Shown: in pieces, positions 8,786 through 18,662 of the stretch
How the letters are laid out: the number at the start of each line of letters is the position of its first letter
Position numbering within the stretch: position 1 is the first letter of the stretch
Assembly (NCBI GenBank): GCA_029432795.1
Contig: JARNMJ010000005.1
Span: 62,001 to 126,000, forward strand
DNA: 64,000 nt
DNA from: Pontiellaceae bacterium B12219
Lineage (GTDB): Bacteria; Verrucomicrobiota; Kiritimatiellia; Kiritimatiellales; Pontiellaceae
Direction of reading: 5' to 3'
The notes under the pieces: model-generated
The model's input: the letters and a program-made list of their open reading frames with translations, nothing else
What the model was told of the DNA's origin: nothing
Database searches by the model: none
Position numbers and translations under genes: made by a program

Positions 8786-9727
8786 TCACTCAGGTGCCGG
8801 TTTTATCCGCTCGTCCCTCGGAGGCGTCAGCAATTTACCTGCAGGATCCATCTCACCCCCCCATGCGGGCGGCTCCCCCTGATTGCTGTCGGTGAAGGCT
8901 TCGGGGCGATAGGTGCCGCCCGCTTTCGGCCGGTCCACCACGTCGTGCGTTTTTGTGAAATGAATCCCGTCCGCTGCATACAGCACGCTGTTCGCGGTCT
9001 CTTTCACCCCGAGGCCGTCGGCCAGCGCGGCGACCCCCGTGCCCTGCGGCCAGACGACCACTTCATGATTGCCCGGAAAGTCCGGTTGTTCCGGATGGCG
9101 GATGTAAGGCCCGCCCGGCGACTCCGCAATCGCCAGCCCCATTCGCGTATAATGCGCGCTTTTGCCCAGCGGGCGCCCTTTGTAGTAAAGCCAGTATTTA
9201 CCGTCGCGGACGATCAGGCAGGAATCGTCGACCAGATGACTGTCGAAATCGTCCGGATTGTCGCTGTTTTTCAGGACCAGGCCGTCGGGCGAATCGGACA
9301 CCGCAATGCCGATTTTTGAATCCGGCTTCACCTTCGGTTTTTTCGAAATCGCGGTATAGAACAGCCAGTATTTTCCTTCGGCCACCAGGATGTTGGGGGT
9401 GAATACACTCGCCTCATCCCATGCGCCGGCTGCGCCTTTGGCAACCGCCTCGCCCTGTTCCGTCCAGTTTATTCCATCCGGCGAAGTCGCATACCAGACC
9501 GTTGCGTTATAGCCCGTCTTTACAGGGCCTCGCGAATACCAGACATAATAGAGATCCCCAACCTTGATGACGTCGCTCGGGTCGCGGCGCGAGACCACTT
9601 TATCCGGCCCGATCCCGGTCAAGGCGGTCCGCGAAAATGTGGCGGTGCCGTGGGATAGTTCATCGGCACGGGCGGTCAGGAGGCATGCCGGAAGCAGGAC
9701 CAGCAGAAGTGCTTTGTTCGGTTTCAT
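8786..9727 (-). CDS. GH117-like exo-hydrolase (3,6-anhydro-L-galactosidase-like), run B copy 2
   Basis: This is a 313-residue protein. The ATG at 9727 is supported by AAGGA upstream and starts the signal peptide (MKPNKALLLVLLPACLLTARA). The fold is a five-bladed propeller of the GH43/GH117 type: RRDPSDVIKVGDLYYVWYS, FTPNILVAEGKYWLFYT, DDFDSHLVDDSCLIVRDGKY and NHEVVVWPQGTGVAAL. These strings match what I recall of GH117 alpha-1,3-neoagarooligosaccharide hydrolases, which release 3,6-anhydro-L-galactose. The lengths are also right. A divergent GH43 is the alternative. A close paralogue lies at 19988. It follows the sulfatase stop by four bases and is the last gene of run B. Confidence 0.78.
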   Translation of the reverse strand: MKPNKALLLVLLPACLLTARADELSHGTATFSRTALTGIGPDKVVSRRDPSDVIKVGDLYYVWYSRGPVKTGYNATVWYATSPDGINWTEQGEAVAKGAAGAWDEASVFTPNILVAEGKYWLFYTAISKKPKVKPDSKIGIAVSDSPDGLVLKNSDNPDDFDSHLVDDSCLIVRDGKYWLYYKGRPLGKSAHYTRMGLAIAESPGGPYIRHPEQPDFPGNHEVVVWPQGTGVAALADGLGVKETANSVLYAADGIHFTKTHDVVDRPKAGGTYRPEAFTDSNQGEPPAWGGEMDPAGKLLTPPRDERIKPAPE

Positions 9728-9731
9728 CTTT

Positions 9732-11288
9732 TTATTTCCTTTTCTTTCCGGCCTTACCGACCGGTCTGTATTCAGCAAGCAGCGCCTGCATTTCCTGCAC
9801 CACTTCGGGGTACTGATTGTAGAGATTGGTCGTCTGGTTCACATCGGCTTCGAGGTCGTAGAGCTGGGCCGGCGGAGCATCTTTTTTAATCTTCCCGTTT
9901 TCAATATCGCTGTTCACGCTTCCGACAAACGACACGCACTTCGGTCCGCCGGCCGCATGTTCCCCCGGCCCTTTCGTAAATCCGCCACTTGCCTGCGCCG
10001 GAATATAGACCCACTTGCCGCTGCGAATGGAAAGGTGGGTCGGCCGGTAGGGACAAAGAGCAAGTGTTTCGCGCAACGGCATCTGTGGATCACCGACCAG
10101 CGCCGGCAGCACGTTGATGCTGTCGGCCAGCTGTTCCGCGTCAACTGTCTGATCCGTGAGAGCGGCAAAGGTGGCCAGCATATCCACGCCGCTGAACAGC
10201 TGACCGGATACCGTGCCCGGTTCAATGTGACCCGGCCATTTGGCAATGAACGGCACGCGCTGGCCGCCTTCCCAGACGCCGAATTTGAATCCTAGCAGAT
10301 CGCCGTTCTGCCGATGCCCGGCCGCAAAAGCATCCTGCCCGCCAGTGTTGAACATGCCGCCGTTATCGCTGGTGACAATCACCAGCGTTTTTTCGGCCAG
10401 TCCGTTTTCTTCCAGACATTGGATAAGTTCCCCGACCATCCAGTCGAACTCGTGAATAAAGTCGCCGTAGAGCCCGGCCTGACTGGTCCCTTTAAACTGC
10501 GGGGCGGGCGTGAACGGATGGTGAATGTTGGTCGTCGGAAAATAGAGGAAGAAGGGCTTCTCTTTATTTTCTGAAATCCAGGTCACCGCCTTTTCGGTCA
10601 GCAGCATGCCCGTTTTTTCATCGTCGTAGATCGCGTGCGCTTTCTTGGCACCCCCTACCTTATTGGCCGTTTTATTGCCAGCCGCTTCCGGATAGGTTGT
10701 GGTTTCCGAAAACGGCTTTTCAAAAGTGATTGGATCGTTCGGGTCATAGCCGACGACGGCATCATTCTCCACATAGACGTACGGATAGCCGCTGTTCACC
10801 TTGGGTACGCCGAAATAATAATCGAAACCGAGCTCCAGCGGCCCCGGCCGCAGCGGCTTGTTCCAGTCGGTCTTGCCGGTTCCGAAACCGAGATGCCATT
10901 TACCGATGGCCGCCGTGGCATAGCCTTTGTTTTTGAACAGCTGGCCGAGCGTGAGTTTATTCGTATCAATCAGCAGCGACTGAAAATGACCGCAAGGCCC
11001 CCAGATCCCCTTCCCGTCGTTGCCCCGGAACGGATATTCACCGGTCAGCAAACCGTAGCGCGAGGGCGTGCAGACCGCCGACGCCGAATGCGCATCGGTA
11101 AAACGACGCCCCTGCGCGGCAATCCGGTCGATATTCGGCGTCTGTACTTTGGTGGCACCGTAGCACCCGAGATCGCCGTAGCCGAGATCGTCGGCAAAAA
11201 TGAGAACCACATTCGGCAATGTTTCAGCCCGTGCAGAAACCGCCAGTAAAAAAAGCAGCCCCAATCGAAGTAAAAATCGTTTATTCAT
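9732..11288 (-). CDS. S1-type sulfatase
   Basis: This 518-residue protein has a signal peptide (1-21), metal-binding FADDLGYGDLGCYG, and the formylglycine motif C-T-P-S-R with Cys73. It later has a GKWHLGFG motif and a TSDNGG metal site. Type I sulfatases hydrolyse sulfate esters after oxidation of this Cys by a formylglycine-generating enzyme, which is not in the window. The start overlaps the upstream sulfatase stop by one base (TAATG), so the two are probably translationally coupled. An iterated-palindrome variant lies at 10410 in its I-Q-C-L-E codons. The target sulfate position cannot be read from the sequence. Confidence 0.93.
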   Translation of the reverse strand: MNKRFLLRLGLLFLLAVSARAETLPNVVLIFADDLGYGDLGCYGATKVQTPNIDRIAAQGRRFTDAHSASAVCTPSRYGLLTGEYPFRGNDGKGIWGPCGHFQSLLIDTNKLTLGQLFKNKGYATAAIGKWHLGFGTGKTDWNKPLRPGPLELGFDYYFGVPKVNSGYPYVYVENDAVVGYDPNDPITFEKPFSETTTYPEAAGNKTANKVGGAKKAHAIYDDEKTGMLLTEKAVTWISENKEKPFFLYFPTTNIHHPFTPAPQFKGTSQAGLYGDFIHEFDWMVGELIQCLEENGLAEKTLVIVTSDNGGMFNTGGQDAFAAGHRQNGDLLGFKFGVWEGGQRVPFIAKWPGHIEPGTVSGQLFSGVDMLATFAALTDQTVDAEQLADSINVLPALVGDPQMPLRETLALCPYRPTHLSIRSGKWVYIPAQASGGFTKGPGEHAAGGPKCVSFVGSVNSDIENGKIKKDAPPAQLYDLEADVNQTTNLYNQYPEVVQEMQALLAEYRPVGKAGKKRK

Positions 11289-12727
11289 TATTTAACCTTT
11301 TCCTTTTTGCCACCCTTGAATTCTGTTTTGGCGCGCCCTTTTTCTTCATCGGACAGTTGATCCCAATACAAAACATGGTTTCCAATCACTGGAACTTCCG
11401 GGAAAAGCGATCCGACCGGCTGCTGCTCCGATCCGGGTATCCCGAATTCCCCCAGCTTCAGGCGGGCGGCTTCGGCCAGCGCCATCATTTCGGACACCCG
11501 TTCCGGATGCTGTGCCGCGATATCCTGCAATTCCGCCCCATCGGTTTTGAGGTTATAAAGCTGCGGCGTCCGAATCTCGCCCTGCTTTTTCATCGACCAG
11601 AACGGCAGCTGTTCCTTCGTCCTCGGCAGATGCAGTTTCCAGTCGCCGACGCGCACGCACTGCAGGTTTTCGCAGTTGTAATAGCAAAACGGTTCGTCGG
11701 CCGAACGCGCAATCGGCTTACCCGAAAACAGCGGCGTCAGACTGACGCCGTCATAAAGCCGGTCGGTCGGCAGCGGCGCACCGATCAGCTCACTCAGCGT
11801 CGGAAAAAGGTCCATCGCCACCACCGGCACATCCGACACCGCCGGCGGAATGGTGCCCTTCCAATACAGAATGAACGGCACGCGATGCCCGCCCTCCATC
11901 GAAACATATTTCGTGCCGCTGTAGGGCCGGGCATAGACCGGTTTCACCGGCCCGTTATCCGAACTGAAAATGATCAGCGTATTTTCCAGCAACCCGTTTT
12001 TTTCCAAGGCCTGGAAAATTTCGCCGATGCCCCGGTCCGCTTCCTGAATGACATCCCCGCGCACGCCGTCTTTGGAGGACCATTTAAACGCCGGCCCGGC
12101 TTTATACGGCGTGTGCGGATAGTTGTGCGCGAAGTAGATAAAGAACGGCTCATCCCTGAACTCGTTGATGTATTGAATCATCCGTGCGGTGTAGAGCTTC
12201 GTCAACTGTTCCAACGGGGTGCTGTTAAAAATAACCTCGCAGCCGTCATAGAACGCATCGTTGTGTCCCATGTTGTCGGGCGCGCCGTAATAATGATCAA
12301 ACCCCTGATGGAAGTAGGAAAACTTTTCCTCCTTGCCCAAATGCCATTTGCCGACCATCGCCGTGACATAGCCCATCTTTTTAAACTGTTCAGCAATCGT
12401 GATTTCATCCGGGTTCAGCCCCAGAAACCAATGCGCTTCCCGATTCTGATTGATGCCCATATAAAGACCGGCCCGCTGGGGATAGGCCCCCGTCAGGAAT
12501 GCCGCGCGCGACGGCGAGCAGATGGAGGCGCCCGTGTGGAAATCGGTAAACCGCATGCCCTCCGCCGCCATGCGGACGATGTTCGGCGTGTTCACCTTGG
12601 TTGCGCCGTAGCAGCTGACATCGCTGTAGCCCATGTCATCCATCAGGATAAAAATGACATTGGGTTTCTGCGCAACACTCACTGCGGCAATCGTCATTAA
12701 TAATGGAATAAGAATCGTTCGTTTCAT
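11288..12727 (-). CDS. S1-type sulfatase
   Basis: This is a 479-residue protein. The ATG at 12727 is preferred over an upstream TTG because the signal peptide (MKRTILIPLLMTIAAVSVAQ) begins there; no clear Shine-Dalgarno site is visible. Metal-site LMDDMGYSDVSCYG is followed by C-S-P-S-R with Cys70, then GKWHLG and FSSDNGP. It lies 10 bases after the ThuA-LamG gene and overlaps the next sulfatase by one base. It carries two full copies of the iterated palindrome, at 11379 (P-V-I-G-N codons) and 12000 (F-Q-A-L-E codons). Secreted sulfate-ester hydrolysis in run B is inferred. Confidence 0.92.
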   Translation of the reverse strand: MKRTILIPLLMTIAAVSVAQKPNVIFILMDDMGYSDVSCYGATKVNTPNIVRMAAEGMRFTDFHTGASICSPSRAAFLTGAYPQRAGLYMGINQNREAHWFLGLNPDEITIAEQFKKMGYVTAMVGKWHLGKEEKFSYFHQGFDHYYGAPDNMGHNDAFYDGCEVIFNSTPLEQLTKLYTARMIQYINEFRDEPFFIYFAHNYPHTPYKAGPAFKWSSKDGVRGDVIQEADRGIGEIFQALEKNGLLENTLIIFSSDNGPVKPVYARPYSGTKYVSMEGGHRVPFILYWKGTIPPAVSDVPVVAMDLFPTLSELIGAPLPTDRLYDGVSLTPLFSGKPIARSADEPFCYYNCENLQCVRVGDWKLHLPRTKEQLPFWSMKKQGEIRTPQLYNLKTDGAELQDIAAQHPERVSEMMALAEAARLKLGEFGIPGSEQQPVGSLFPEVPVIGNHVLYWDQLSDEEKGRAKTEFKGGKKEKVK

Positions 12728-12737
12728 CACAATCAAC

Positions 12738-14360
12738 TTATCTGCTTACCTGAATGGTGTACTTCTCCATCAAATACTGAACCATCGTCTTCAGCTCAGT
12801 ATCTGTCAGCGGACGCTCATAAATGAGGAAACGAGCCAGTTCTCCATGAAAAGATTCTTTGCCGGGATGGTTCACGGCATCGCGCTCCTGACCAATTGCC
12901 AGCTTTGAGGGATTGGCCTCCGGATTCACAGGAACCGGTTTGCGGGCCACGGGATCCGCGGAGTTGATAAACAGTTCAAGGTCGACCACGCCCTGTCCGG
13001 CACCCATCCGCCCCATTACCAAATAGTATCGATTTTCCTCCAGGGGGGATGGACCGGCTATCAGCGGATTGGTTTGTTCATCCCACAGCCCCTTCTTCTC
13101 CATCGGCAACCCATTTCGCGTCCCCATCCATACCCGGTTGTCATCCATCAGGTTCCCCCAGAACCCGTCATAGGGCGGTCCATTTCGCAGATTCCCAAAG
13201 AACGAATTTACATCCTTTTTTCCGACCTGCTGTTTATACACGCACATGACCGAAAACCACGTATAGCCCTGCCCGGTTACCAGATGATCAAAGGCATCTT
13301 CATCCCTATTGATCAGTTCCTGTTCTTCAAAGATTAACGTGCTGTTATTTCCTATCTCGGGAACCGTATTCTTCAGCCTCGGACGGCCTGATCCGGCAAC
13401 CTTACGCCCCGCATCCTGTTTAACAAAAACATCTGCCGCCCCGGATCCCTCTTGATTGTGCCAGGCCCGAACAAAATCCCCCTCTTCAGTCTCCACTCCG
13501 ACATTGGCATCCAGATCGAGCAGCAATCCTCCGCTCACCGGCGGTTCTGTCGAGAGCAATGCCTTCCCGTTTTCAACGTGCGCACCGATGCGTCCGCTCG
13601 TCCAGCGCACCGCCCCTTCAATCAGTTTTTCAAAATCCGGATTCGCATAGATTTCCTTCGTGTGTCCTAACGATGTGAAGAACGATCGCCCTCCATCATA
13701 TTCATGATACCAGACAAAAGGATGGTCCCCGCCCATCTTCTGATTCGGCTTTCCCTCGTAGGAACGTTCATCCAATGAAATCAGAACATTCACCTTCTCG
13801 CGGGGATTCCGATCAAAAACATGCCATTCATCGGTCACCAACCACTCTTCCGGCAAATGTTGCGTGGCAGGATGGGTACGGTCTTCCACCACCAGGCGTG
13901 CCTGCTGTACCCTGGGGTGCCGCACCTGCCGAGCTCCAATCAGGCCCTCATACCAACCCTGAAAGGTACCCCCTTCTTTCCAGAGTGCACCGGCCGTATG
14001 AATCCCCACAAACCCACCGCCCTGCTGCACATAGCGCTTTAAGGCCTCCTGATCCCCGGCCTTCATGACCGGCCCTTTGTTACCGCAATTGTTATTAAAT
14101 ACCACGGTGTCAAAAGTACTGAGGTCCACCTTAGCCAGATGGCCCGGTTCGTTCACACAGACCACTTCCCAATCATTCTTCCTCCCCAGTTTTTCAATTA
14201 ACGCTTTCGCGTTGGGCATGGATGCATGTTCGTAGCCATTATTACTCTGAAAGCTCAATACACGAAAAGGTTCCTGCGCCATCTCCTCCAGGGCTGCCAG
14301 CCCCCAAAAAGCGACAAGTCCTGAAAAACCAGCCTTAAAACCTCCGATCGGTTTTATCAT
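12738..14360 (-). CDS. ThuA-domain protein with C-terminal LamG-like domain
   Basis: This is a 540-residue protein. The N-terminus is a weak signal or membrane segment. A ThuA-like domain (about 32-260) shows VLSFQSNNGYEHASMP, VVFNNNCG, GGGFVGIHTAG and HPFVWYHEYDGGRSFFTSLGH, a class I amidotransferase-like fold without an evident full catalytic triad. A concanavalin/LamG-like jelly roll follows (about 278-535) and ends FLIYERPLTDTELKTMVQYL. ThuA was named for trehalose utilisation in rhizobia. In PVC bacteria such proteins often accompany secreted glycan-degrading genes, but no reaction is established here. The start directly abuts the upstream sulfatase stop (TAG-ATG), so it is part of run B. 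Confidence 0.82.
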   Translation of the reverse strand: MIKPIGGFKAGFSGLVAFWGLAALEEMAQEPFRVLSFQSNNGYEHASMPNAKALIEKLGRKNDWEVVCVNEPGHLAKVDLSTFDTVVFNNNCGNKGPVMKAGDQEALKRYVQQGGGFVGIHTAGALWKEGGTFQGWYEGLIGARQVRHPRVQQARLVVEDRTHPATQHLPEEWLVTDEWHVFDRNPREKVNVLISLDERSYEGKPNQKMGGDHPFVWYHEYDGGRSFFTSLGHTKEIYANPDFEKLIEGAVRWTSGRIGAHVENGKALLSTEPPVSGGLLLDLDANVGVETEEGDFVRAWHNQEGSGAADVFVKQDAGRKVAGSGRPRLKNTVPEIGNNSTLIFEEQELINRDEDAFDHLVTGQGYTWFSVMCVYKQQVGKKDVNSFFGNLRNGPPYDGFWGNLMDDNRVWMGTRNGLPMEKKGLWDEQTNPLIAGPSPLEENRYYLVMGRMGAGQGVVDLELFINSADPVARKPVPVNPEANPSKLAIGQERDAVNHPGKESFHGELARFLIYERPLTDTELKTMVQYLMEKYTIQVSR

Positions 14361-15758
14361 CTAGTTTTTCTCCTGGGGATTCACCAATCCATGCGGACGC
14401 TGATCGGATCCCACGACATGCAGCCCACCGATCTCTGCGCGGATCCGGTCCGCTTCCCGGGTCAGCGTTTCGACCGTTTCGGGATGCTGCGCGAACACGT
14501 TGTGTTTCTCGCCGGCGTCGGCATCCAGATCAAACAGCATCGGCTTCTTCAACGTCGTATAGATGCGCTGGCCGCTGTCCTTTTTGGCCCAATACGGCTG
14601 ATCTTCGGATGTTCGGGGAAAATGCAGCTTCCACCGCTCATTGCGCACGGCCTGCAGATTCAGTCCGTTGTAATAATAGAAATACGTGTGCGGGCTCTGC
14701 TGCGTCTTTCCGGTCAGCAGCGGCAGGATGTTTTTACCGTCGATCGTCCGGTCGTCCGGCAGCGCCGCCCCGGCCACAGCGCCAAACAGCGGCAGCAGGT
14801 CCAGGCTCGAAATCATAGCATCCGAAACCTGTCCTCCCGGAATCCGGCCCGGCCAGCGGAATATACCCGGAACGCGGTGACCGCCCTCCATCGTGACATA
14901 CTTGCCGCCGCTCAGCGGCTTCGCCGTGCCGTCGCGTGCCGGCCCGTTATCCGACAGGAAAACCACCAGCGTATTTTCGGCGATACCGGCCTCGTCCACG
15001 GCCGCCACTACCCGGCCGACGCTGTGATCGAGTTCCTGCACAAAATCGATGTACGTTCCCGCCCGACCTTTAACCCCGGATTTGCCCTTAAAGGTTTTGC
15101 TCGGCAGCAGCGGACCGTGGGCAATGTGGTGCGCAAAATAGATAAAGAACGGCTGCTTATGATCCTGTTTGATAAAATCAACAATCTCGTCGGTGTAAAG
15201 CTTCGTCACCTTTTCAAAGGGCACATCCTTTTCAACCACCTCGCGGTTCCGGTAGATCGTCCGTTCGTCGACCCGATCCTTCTGCGTGGCATAATTGCTG
15301 TAGAGCCCCAGATATTCATCAAATCCGGCGTCGAGCGGATGCGAACCCTCCACATGAAAACCGAGGTGCCATTTGCCCACCATCTTCGTGTGATAGCCGG
15401 CCGACTTCAGCAACTCGGCCATGGTCACCTCGTCCGGTGCAATCCCGTAGTCGGCGTATTTCGGGAACGGATGCCGCGAAATCGGATGGCCGCAGCGCAT
15501 CGGATAGCGGCCGGTCATCAGTGCGGCCCGCGAAGGACCGCACACGTTGGCCGCCACCAGGCAGTCGGTTGAACGCAAGCCCTGTTCGGCCAGGCGGTCA
15601 ATCGCCGGCGTTTTTACCGGCGCCCCGTAACAGCCCAGGTCCCCATACCCCAGGTCATCGGCAAAGATCAGAATAATATTCGGCTGAGCCTGTCCCCAGG
15701 CCGCAAGCCCGAACATCAGCCCCGCCGCAACCATCGCCATCCTTGTTTTTACAGTCAT
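14361..15758 (-). CDS. S1-type sulfatase
   Basis: This 465-residue protein has a signal peptide (about 1-24), FADDLGYGDLGCYG, formylglycine motif C-G-P-S-R with Cys73, GKWHLGFH, FLSDNGP and a GGKYVTMEGGHRVPG stretch typical of arylsulfatase A-like enzymes. The length is normal for the family. It lies between the ThuA-LamG gene, which it abuts, and a CxASR-type sulfatase 23 bases upstream. No iterated palindrome was found in this gene. Confidence 0.93.
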   Translation of the reverse strand: MTVKTRMAMVAAGLMFGLAAWGQAQPNIILIFADDLGYGDLGCYGAPVKTPAIDRLAEQGLRSTDCLVAANVCGPSRAALMTGRYPMRCGHPISRHPFPKYADYGIAPDEVTMAELLKSAGYHTKMVGKWHLGFHVEGSHPLDAGFDEYLGLYSNYATQKDRVDERTIYRNREVVEKDVPFEKVTKLYTDEIVDFIKQDHKQPFFIYFAHHIAHGPLLPSKTFKGKSGVKGRAGTYIDFVQELDHSVGRVVAAVDEAGIAENTLVVFLSDNGPARDGTAKPLSGGKYVTMEGGHRVPGIFRWPGRIPGGQVSDAMISSLDLLPLFGAVAGAALPDDRTIDGKNILPLLTGKTQQSPHTYFYYYNGLNLQAVRNERWKLHFPRTSEDQPYWAKKDSGQRIYTTLKKPMLFDLDADAGEKHNVFAQHPETVETLTREADRIRAEIGGLHVVGSDQRPHGLVNPQEKN

Positions 15759-15781
15759 GACATCCCCGCCGATCGGCTGAT

Positions 15782-17212
15782 CTACTTTTTATTTTTCTTA
15801 CCCTTCGATGCCTTCAGCAGGGGATCGTCCAGTTTTTTGCTCAATACCGTCAGCGCCTCGCGCATCTGTTTCAGCTTGGCGGCATACTCCGGATTCTTGG
15901 CCAGGTCGTTCATCTCATTCGGGTCTTTTTTCAGGTTGAAGAGCCGTTCGACGTCGGCGGTGGGATAGGAAATAAACTTCCAGTCGCCCCGGGTAATCAT
16001 CCGCTGGCGGTTCATGTAGGCCCCGTAGATTTCCGGATAGTGCTCATCCGCTTCGCCGCGCAGGAGCGGCAGCAGGCTTTTGAAATCAACTCCGTCCATT
16101 GGCGCGCCGGCCAGATCAAGCGAGGTGGCCATCGCATCCTGCAGGTAGATCGGCGCATCGATCTTGATGCCCGGTTTTACATCCGGCCCGACCACCAGGA
16201 ACGGCACGCGCACACTGTGGTCATACATATTCTGTTTGCCGGACAGCCCGTGATGCCCCACGGCCAGCCCGTGGTCGGCCGTGAACACAATATAGGTATT
16301 GTCCGCTTTGCCCGATTTTTCCAGCGCCTGGAAAATCCGGCCGATCTGGTCATCCATGTGGGTGATCAGCGCAAAGTATTCCTGACGATGGACCTTCACG
16401 GCATATTCCGTGCGGGGGTACGGCATCAGCTTTTCATCGCGCAGTTTCAGGCCGCAGATCTTATCGGCATACGGATATTGCGGCAGGAAGTTTTCCGGCA
16501 GCTGAATGCGGTCGAGCGGATAGCGGTCGATATATTCCTTCGGCGACTGGCGCGGGTCATGCGAGGCATTGAACGCCAGATACATGAAGAACGGTTTATC
16601 GTCCTGCGCCGCGGTTTCCAGATAGCCGACCGCGTCGTCGGCGAGCACTTCGCTCCAGTGGGTGCCGCCCTCCCAGAATCCGCCATACTTGGTCTCCCAG
16701 GGTTTCCAGCCGTTTTCATAATCCTCCGGACTTTTCGGGCGGTTGTATCCCTCGGGCGTCTGCTTCGGCATACCGCCGCGAATATTTTTCGAGACATTAA
16801 AAAGGTCCGCCGCATCCGCGCCCGGCACATGCCACTTGCCGGTCATATACGTCTGATAGCCTGCATTCTGCATACGCTGCGACCACATGCGCTGCGTTTT
16901 CACACCGGCTTTGACCCCGTCCTGGGCCTGCCAGACAAACCGGCCGGAGTTGAGCATCGATCGGCTGGCCGCACAGACCGCCCCGCCCCAGGCGCCCATG
17001 TTATAGGCATGTGTAAAGCTGGCCCCGTTTTCAACCAGCTTGTCGAGGTTCGGCGTATCGATGTCGAGCATACCGGCGGCGCCGATGGTCTCGTAGCTCA
17101 TGTCGTCCGCAAAAATAAATATCACGTTCGGCGGCTGCCCTTCCGCAGCCGCCTGCAGACCAACGGCAATCAGAGCTGCCGCGGCAATCATTCGATACAT
17201 TCTGTTCATCAT
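15782..17212 (-). CDS. S1-type sulfatase, C-A-A-S-R subtype
   Basis: This 476-residue protein has a signal peptide (1-23), [14 protein letters not shown], formylglycine motif C-A-A-S-R with Cys80 preceded by NMGAWGG, TGKWHV, and [22 protein letters not shown], a form seen in iduronate-2-sulfatase-like enzymes. The tail KASKGKKNKK is very basic. The start overlaps the upstream sulfatase stop (ATGA). It is closely related to the sulfatase at 55889; the two share motif spacing and most loop sequences. A full iterated palindrome lies at 16317 in F-Q-A-L-E codons. The Pro-to-Ala change in the motif is a known variant and does not imply inactivity. Confidence 0.92.
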   Translation of the reverse strand: MMNRMYRMIAAAALIAVGLQAAAEGQPPNVIFIFADDMSYETIGAAGMLDIDTPNLDKLVENGASFTHAYNMGAWGGAVCAASRSMLNSGRFVWQAQDGVKAGVKTQRMWSQRMQNAGYQTYMTGKWHVPGADAADLFNVSKNIRGGMPKQTPEGYNRPKSPEDYENGWKPWETKYGGFWEGGTHWSEVLADDAVGYLETAAQDDKPFFMYLAFNASHDPRQSPKEYIDRYPLDRIQLPENFLPQYPYADKICGLKLRDEKLMPYPRTEYAVKVHRQEYFALITHMDDQIGRIFQALEKSGKADNTYIVFTADHGLAVGHHGLSGKQNMYDHSVRVPFLVVGPDVKPGIKIDAPIYLQDAMATSLDLAGAPMDGVDFKSLLPLLRGEADEHYPEIYGAYMNRQRMITRGDWKFISYPTADVERLFNLKKDPNEMNDLAKNPEYAAKLKQMREALTVLSKKLDDPLLKASKGKKNKK

Positions 17213-18633
17213 TCGGTTTCTCTCGTTGTTAAGGGTTTAGCGTCGGCAATGAATCCGGCCGGCCGGCTGTTTTCGGCCAGCTCTTCTTTATAGGATTCCG
17301 CGTAAGAACGAAGACGTTCCACAACCTCGGGATGGGACGCCAGCACATTGTTTTGCTCCCCCGGATCCGCATCCAGATCGTACAGGGCCATGATCGGCGA
17401 GCTGGAGCCTTTGCCCCGGCGGGCGGGCGCGTTCCCTTCCGCCTTGCCGAAATGCAGCTTCCATTTACCGGACCGAACGGCTTTGAGCTGATTCCCTCTA
17501 AAATAGAAAAAGGCCTCGTGCGGCGTGGTTTTATTTTCCACCAGCACCGGAAGGATGTCCCGGCCGTCGATCACGCGGTCGACCGGGATTTCAGCCCCGG
17601 CGAGTTTTCCAAAGGTTGGAAACAGATCCATCGTGGTCATCAGTTCATCGATGGTCTGACCGGCCGGAATGCGGCCGGGCCAGCGGATGATGCCCGGCAC
17701 GCGCATGCCGCCTTCATAGGAGCTGCCCTTCCCTCCGGTCAGCGGTGCCGTTTTCCCGACGGACGGGCCGTTATCGGATGTGAACACCACCACCGTATTT
17801 TCATCGAGCCCGTTGGCTTTCAGCGCGTCGAGAATCTGACCGACCGACCAGTCAATTTCGCTGATGGCATACTTGTAGATTTTATCGCGGGTTGAATAAT
17901 CAATGCGCTCTTCATCCTTCAGCTTCTCCCGGATTTCATCGGGTACGTTTTCCATAAACGGCGGCGACATGTGAATCGGTCGATGTGGAATCGGGTGCGG
18001 GATGTAGAGAAAAAACGGCTCGTCTTTGTGTTGCCCGATAAACGCCACGGCCCGCTCGGTAATGCGCTTCGTCAAATAGTCCGCATCGGGCTCTTCCTCG
18101 ACAACGGTTTCCATTTCCATAAGCGGAAGCGGCGGAAAATGATGTTTTGGATTCGTGTGAAACGGATGAATATCGTGGCTGTAGGGCAAACCGAAAAATT
18201 CATCGAAACCCTGGCGGGTCGGCAGGAATTCCGGCTGATCGCCCAGATGCCACTTGCCGAAGATACCGGTGGCGTAACCGGCCGATTTCAGCAGTTCGGC
18301 CAGGGTGATTTCTTCCGGATTCAGTCCGTTTTGATCGCCGGCCAGGAAGACGCCGGCGGCCAGGCCGATGCGCTTCGGGTAGGAGCCGGTCATCAATGCT
18401 GAGCGGGACGGCGTGCAGACGGACCCCGTCACATAAAAGCTCGTCAGCTTTGCGCCCTCCTCCGCCATCCGGTCGATGCGCGGCGTGTTGACATGGTCTC
18501 CGCCGAAACAGCCCAGATCAGCATAGCCCTGGTCGTCGGTCAAAATAATGATCACGTTGGGCGGCCCAGCAACGACCGTGGCCGAATATAAACAGGCCCC
18601 CACGAACAACCCGACAAGATTTCCTTTATTCAA
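17209..18633 (-). CDS. S1-type sulfatase with a TTG start
   Basis: This is a 474-residue protein. No ATG precedes the signal peptide (NKGNLVGLFVGACLYSATVVA); the codon at the right place is TTG with GGAGA 7 bases upstream, so a TTG start is called. It has LTDDQGYADLGCFGG, C-T-P-S-R with Cys73, GKWHLGDQ, FTSDNGPS and a GGKGSSYEGGMRVPG loop. The stop overlaps the next sulfatase start. A full iterated palindrome lies at 17605 in P-T-F-G-K codons. A dispersed inverted repeat lies between this gene and the DUF6786-like gene upstream. Confidence 0.9.
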   Translation of the reverse strand: MNKGNLVGLFVGACLYSATVVAGPPNVIIILTDDQGYADLGCFGGDHVNTPRIDRMAEEGAKLTSFYVTGSVCTPSRSALMTGSYPKRIGLAAGVFLAGDQNGLNPEEITLAELLKSAGYATGIFGKWHLGDQPEFLPTRQGFDEFFGLPYSHDIHPFHTNPKHHFPPLPLMEMETVVEEEPDADYLTKRITERAVAFIGQHKDEPFFLYIPHPIPHRPIHMSPPFMENVPDEIREKLKDEERIDYSTRDKIYKYAISEIDWSVGQILDALKANGLDENTVVVFTSDNGPSVGKTAPLTGGKGSSYEGGMRVPGIIRWPGRIPAGQTIDELMTTMDLFPTFGKLAGAEIPVDRVIDGRDILPVLVENKTTPHEAFFYFRGNQLKAVRSGKWKLHFGKAEGNAPARRGKGSSSPIMALYDLDADPGEQNNVLASHPEVVERLRSYAESYKEELAENSRPAGFIADAKPLTTRETE

Positions 18634-18662
18634 ACTTATATCTCCTAAACCAGCAGAGACTA

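Noticed and set aside
15782-17212. Inactive sulfatase because of C-A-A-S-R instead of C-x-P-S-R
   Set aside because: Ala at this position is a known variant of the formylglycine motif, and the other metal-site residues are present.
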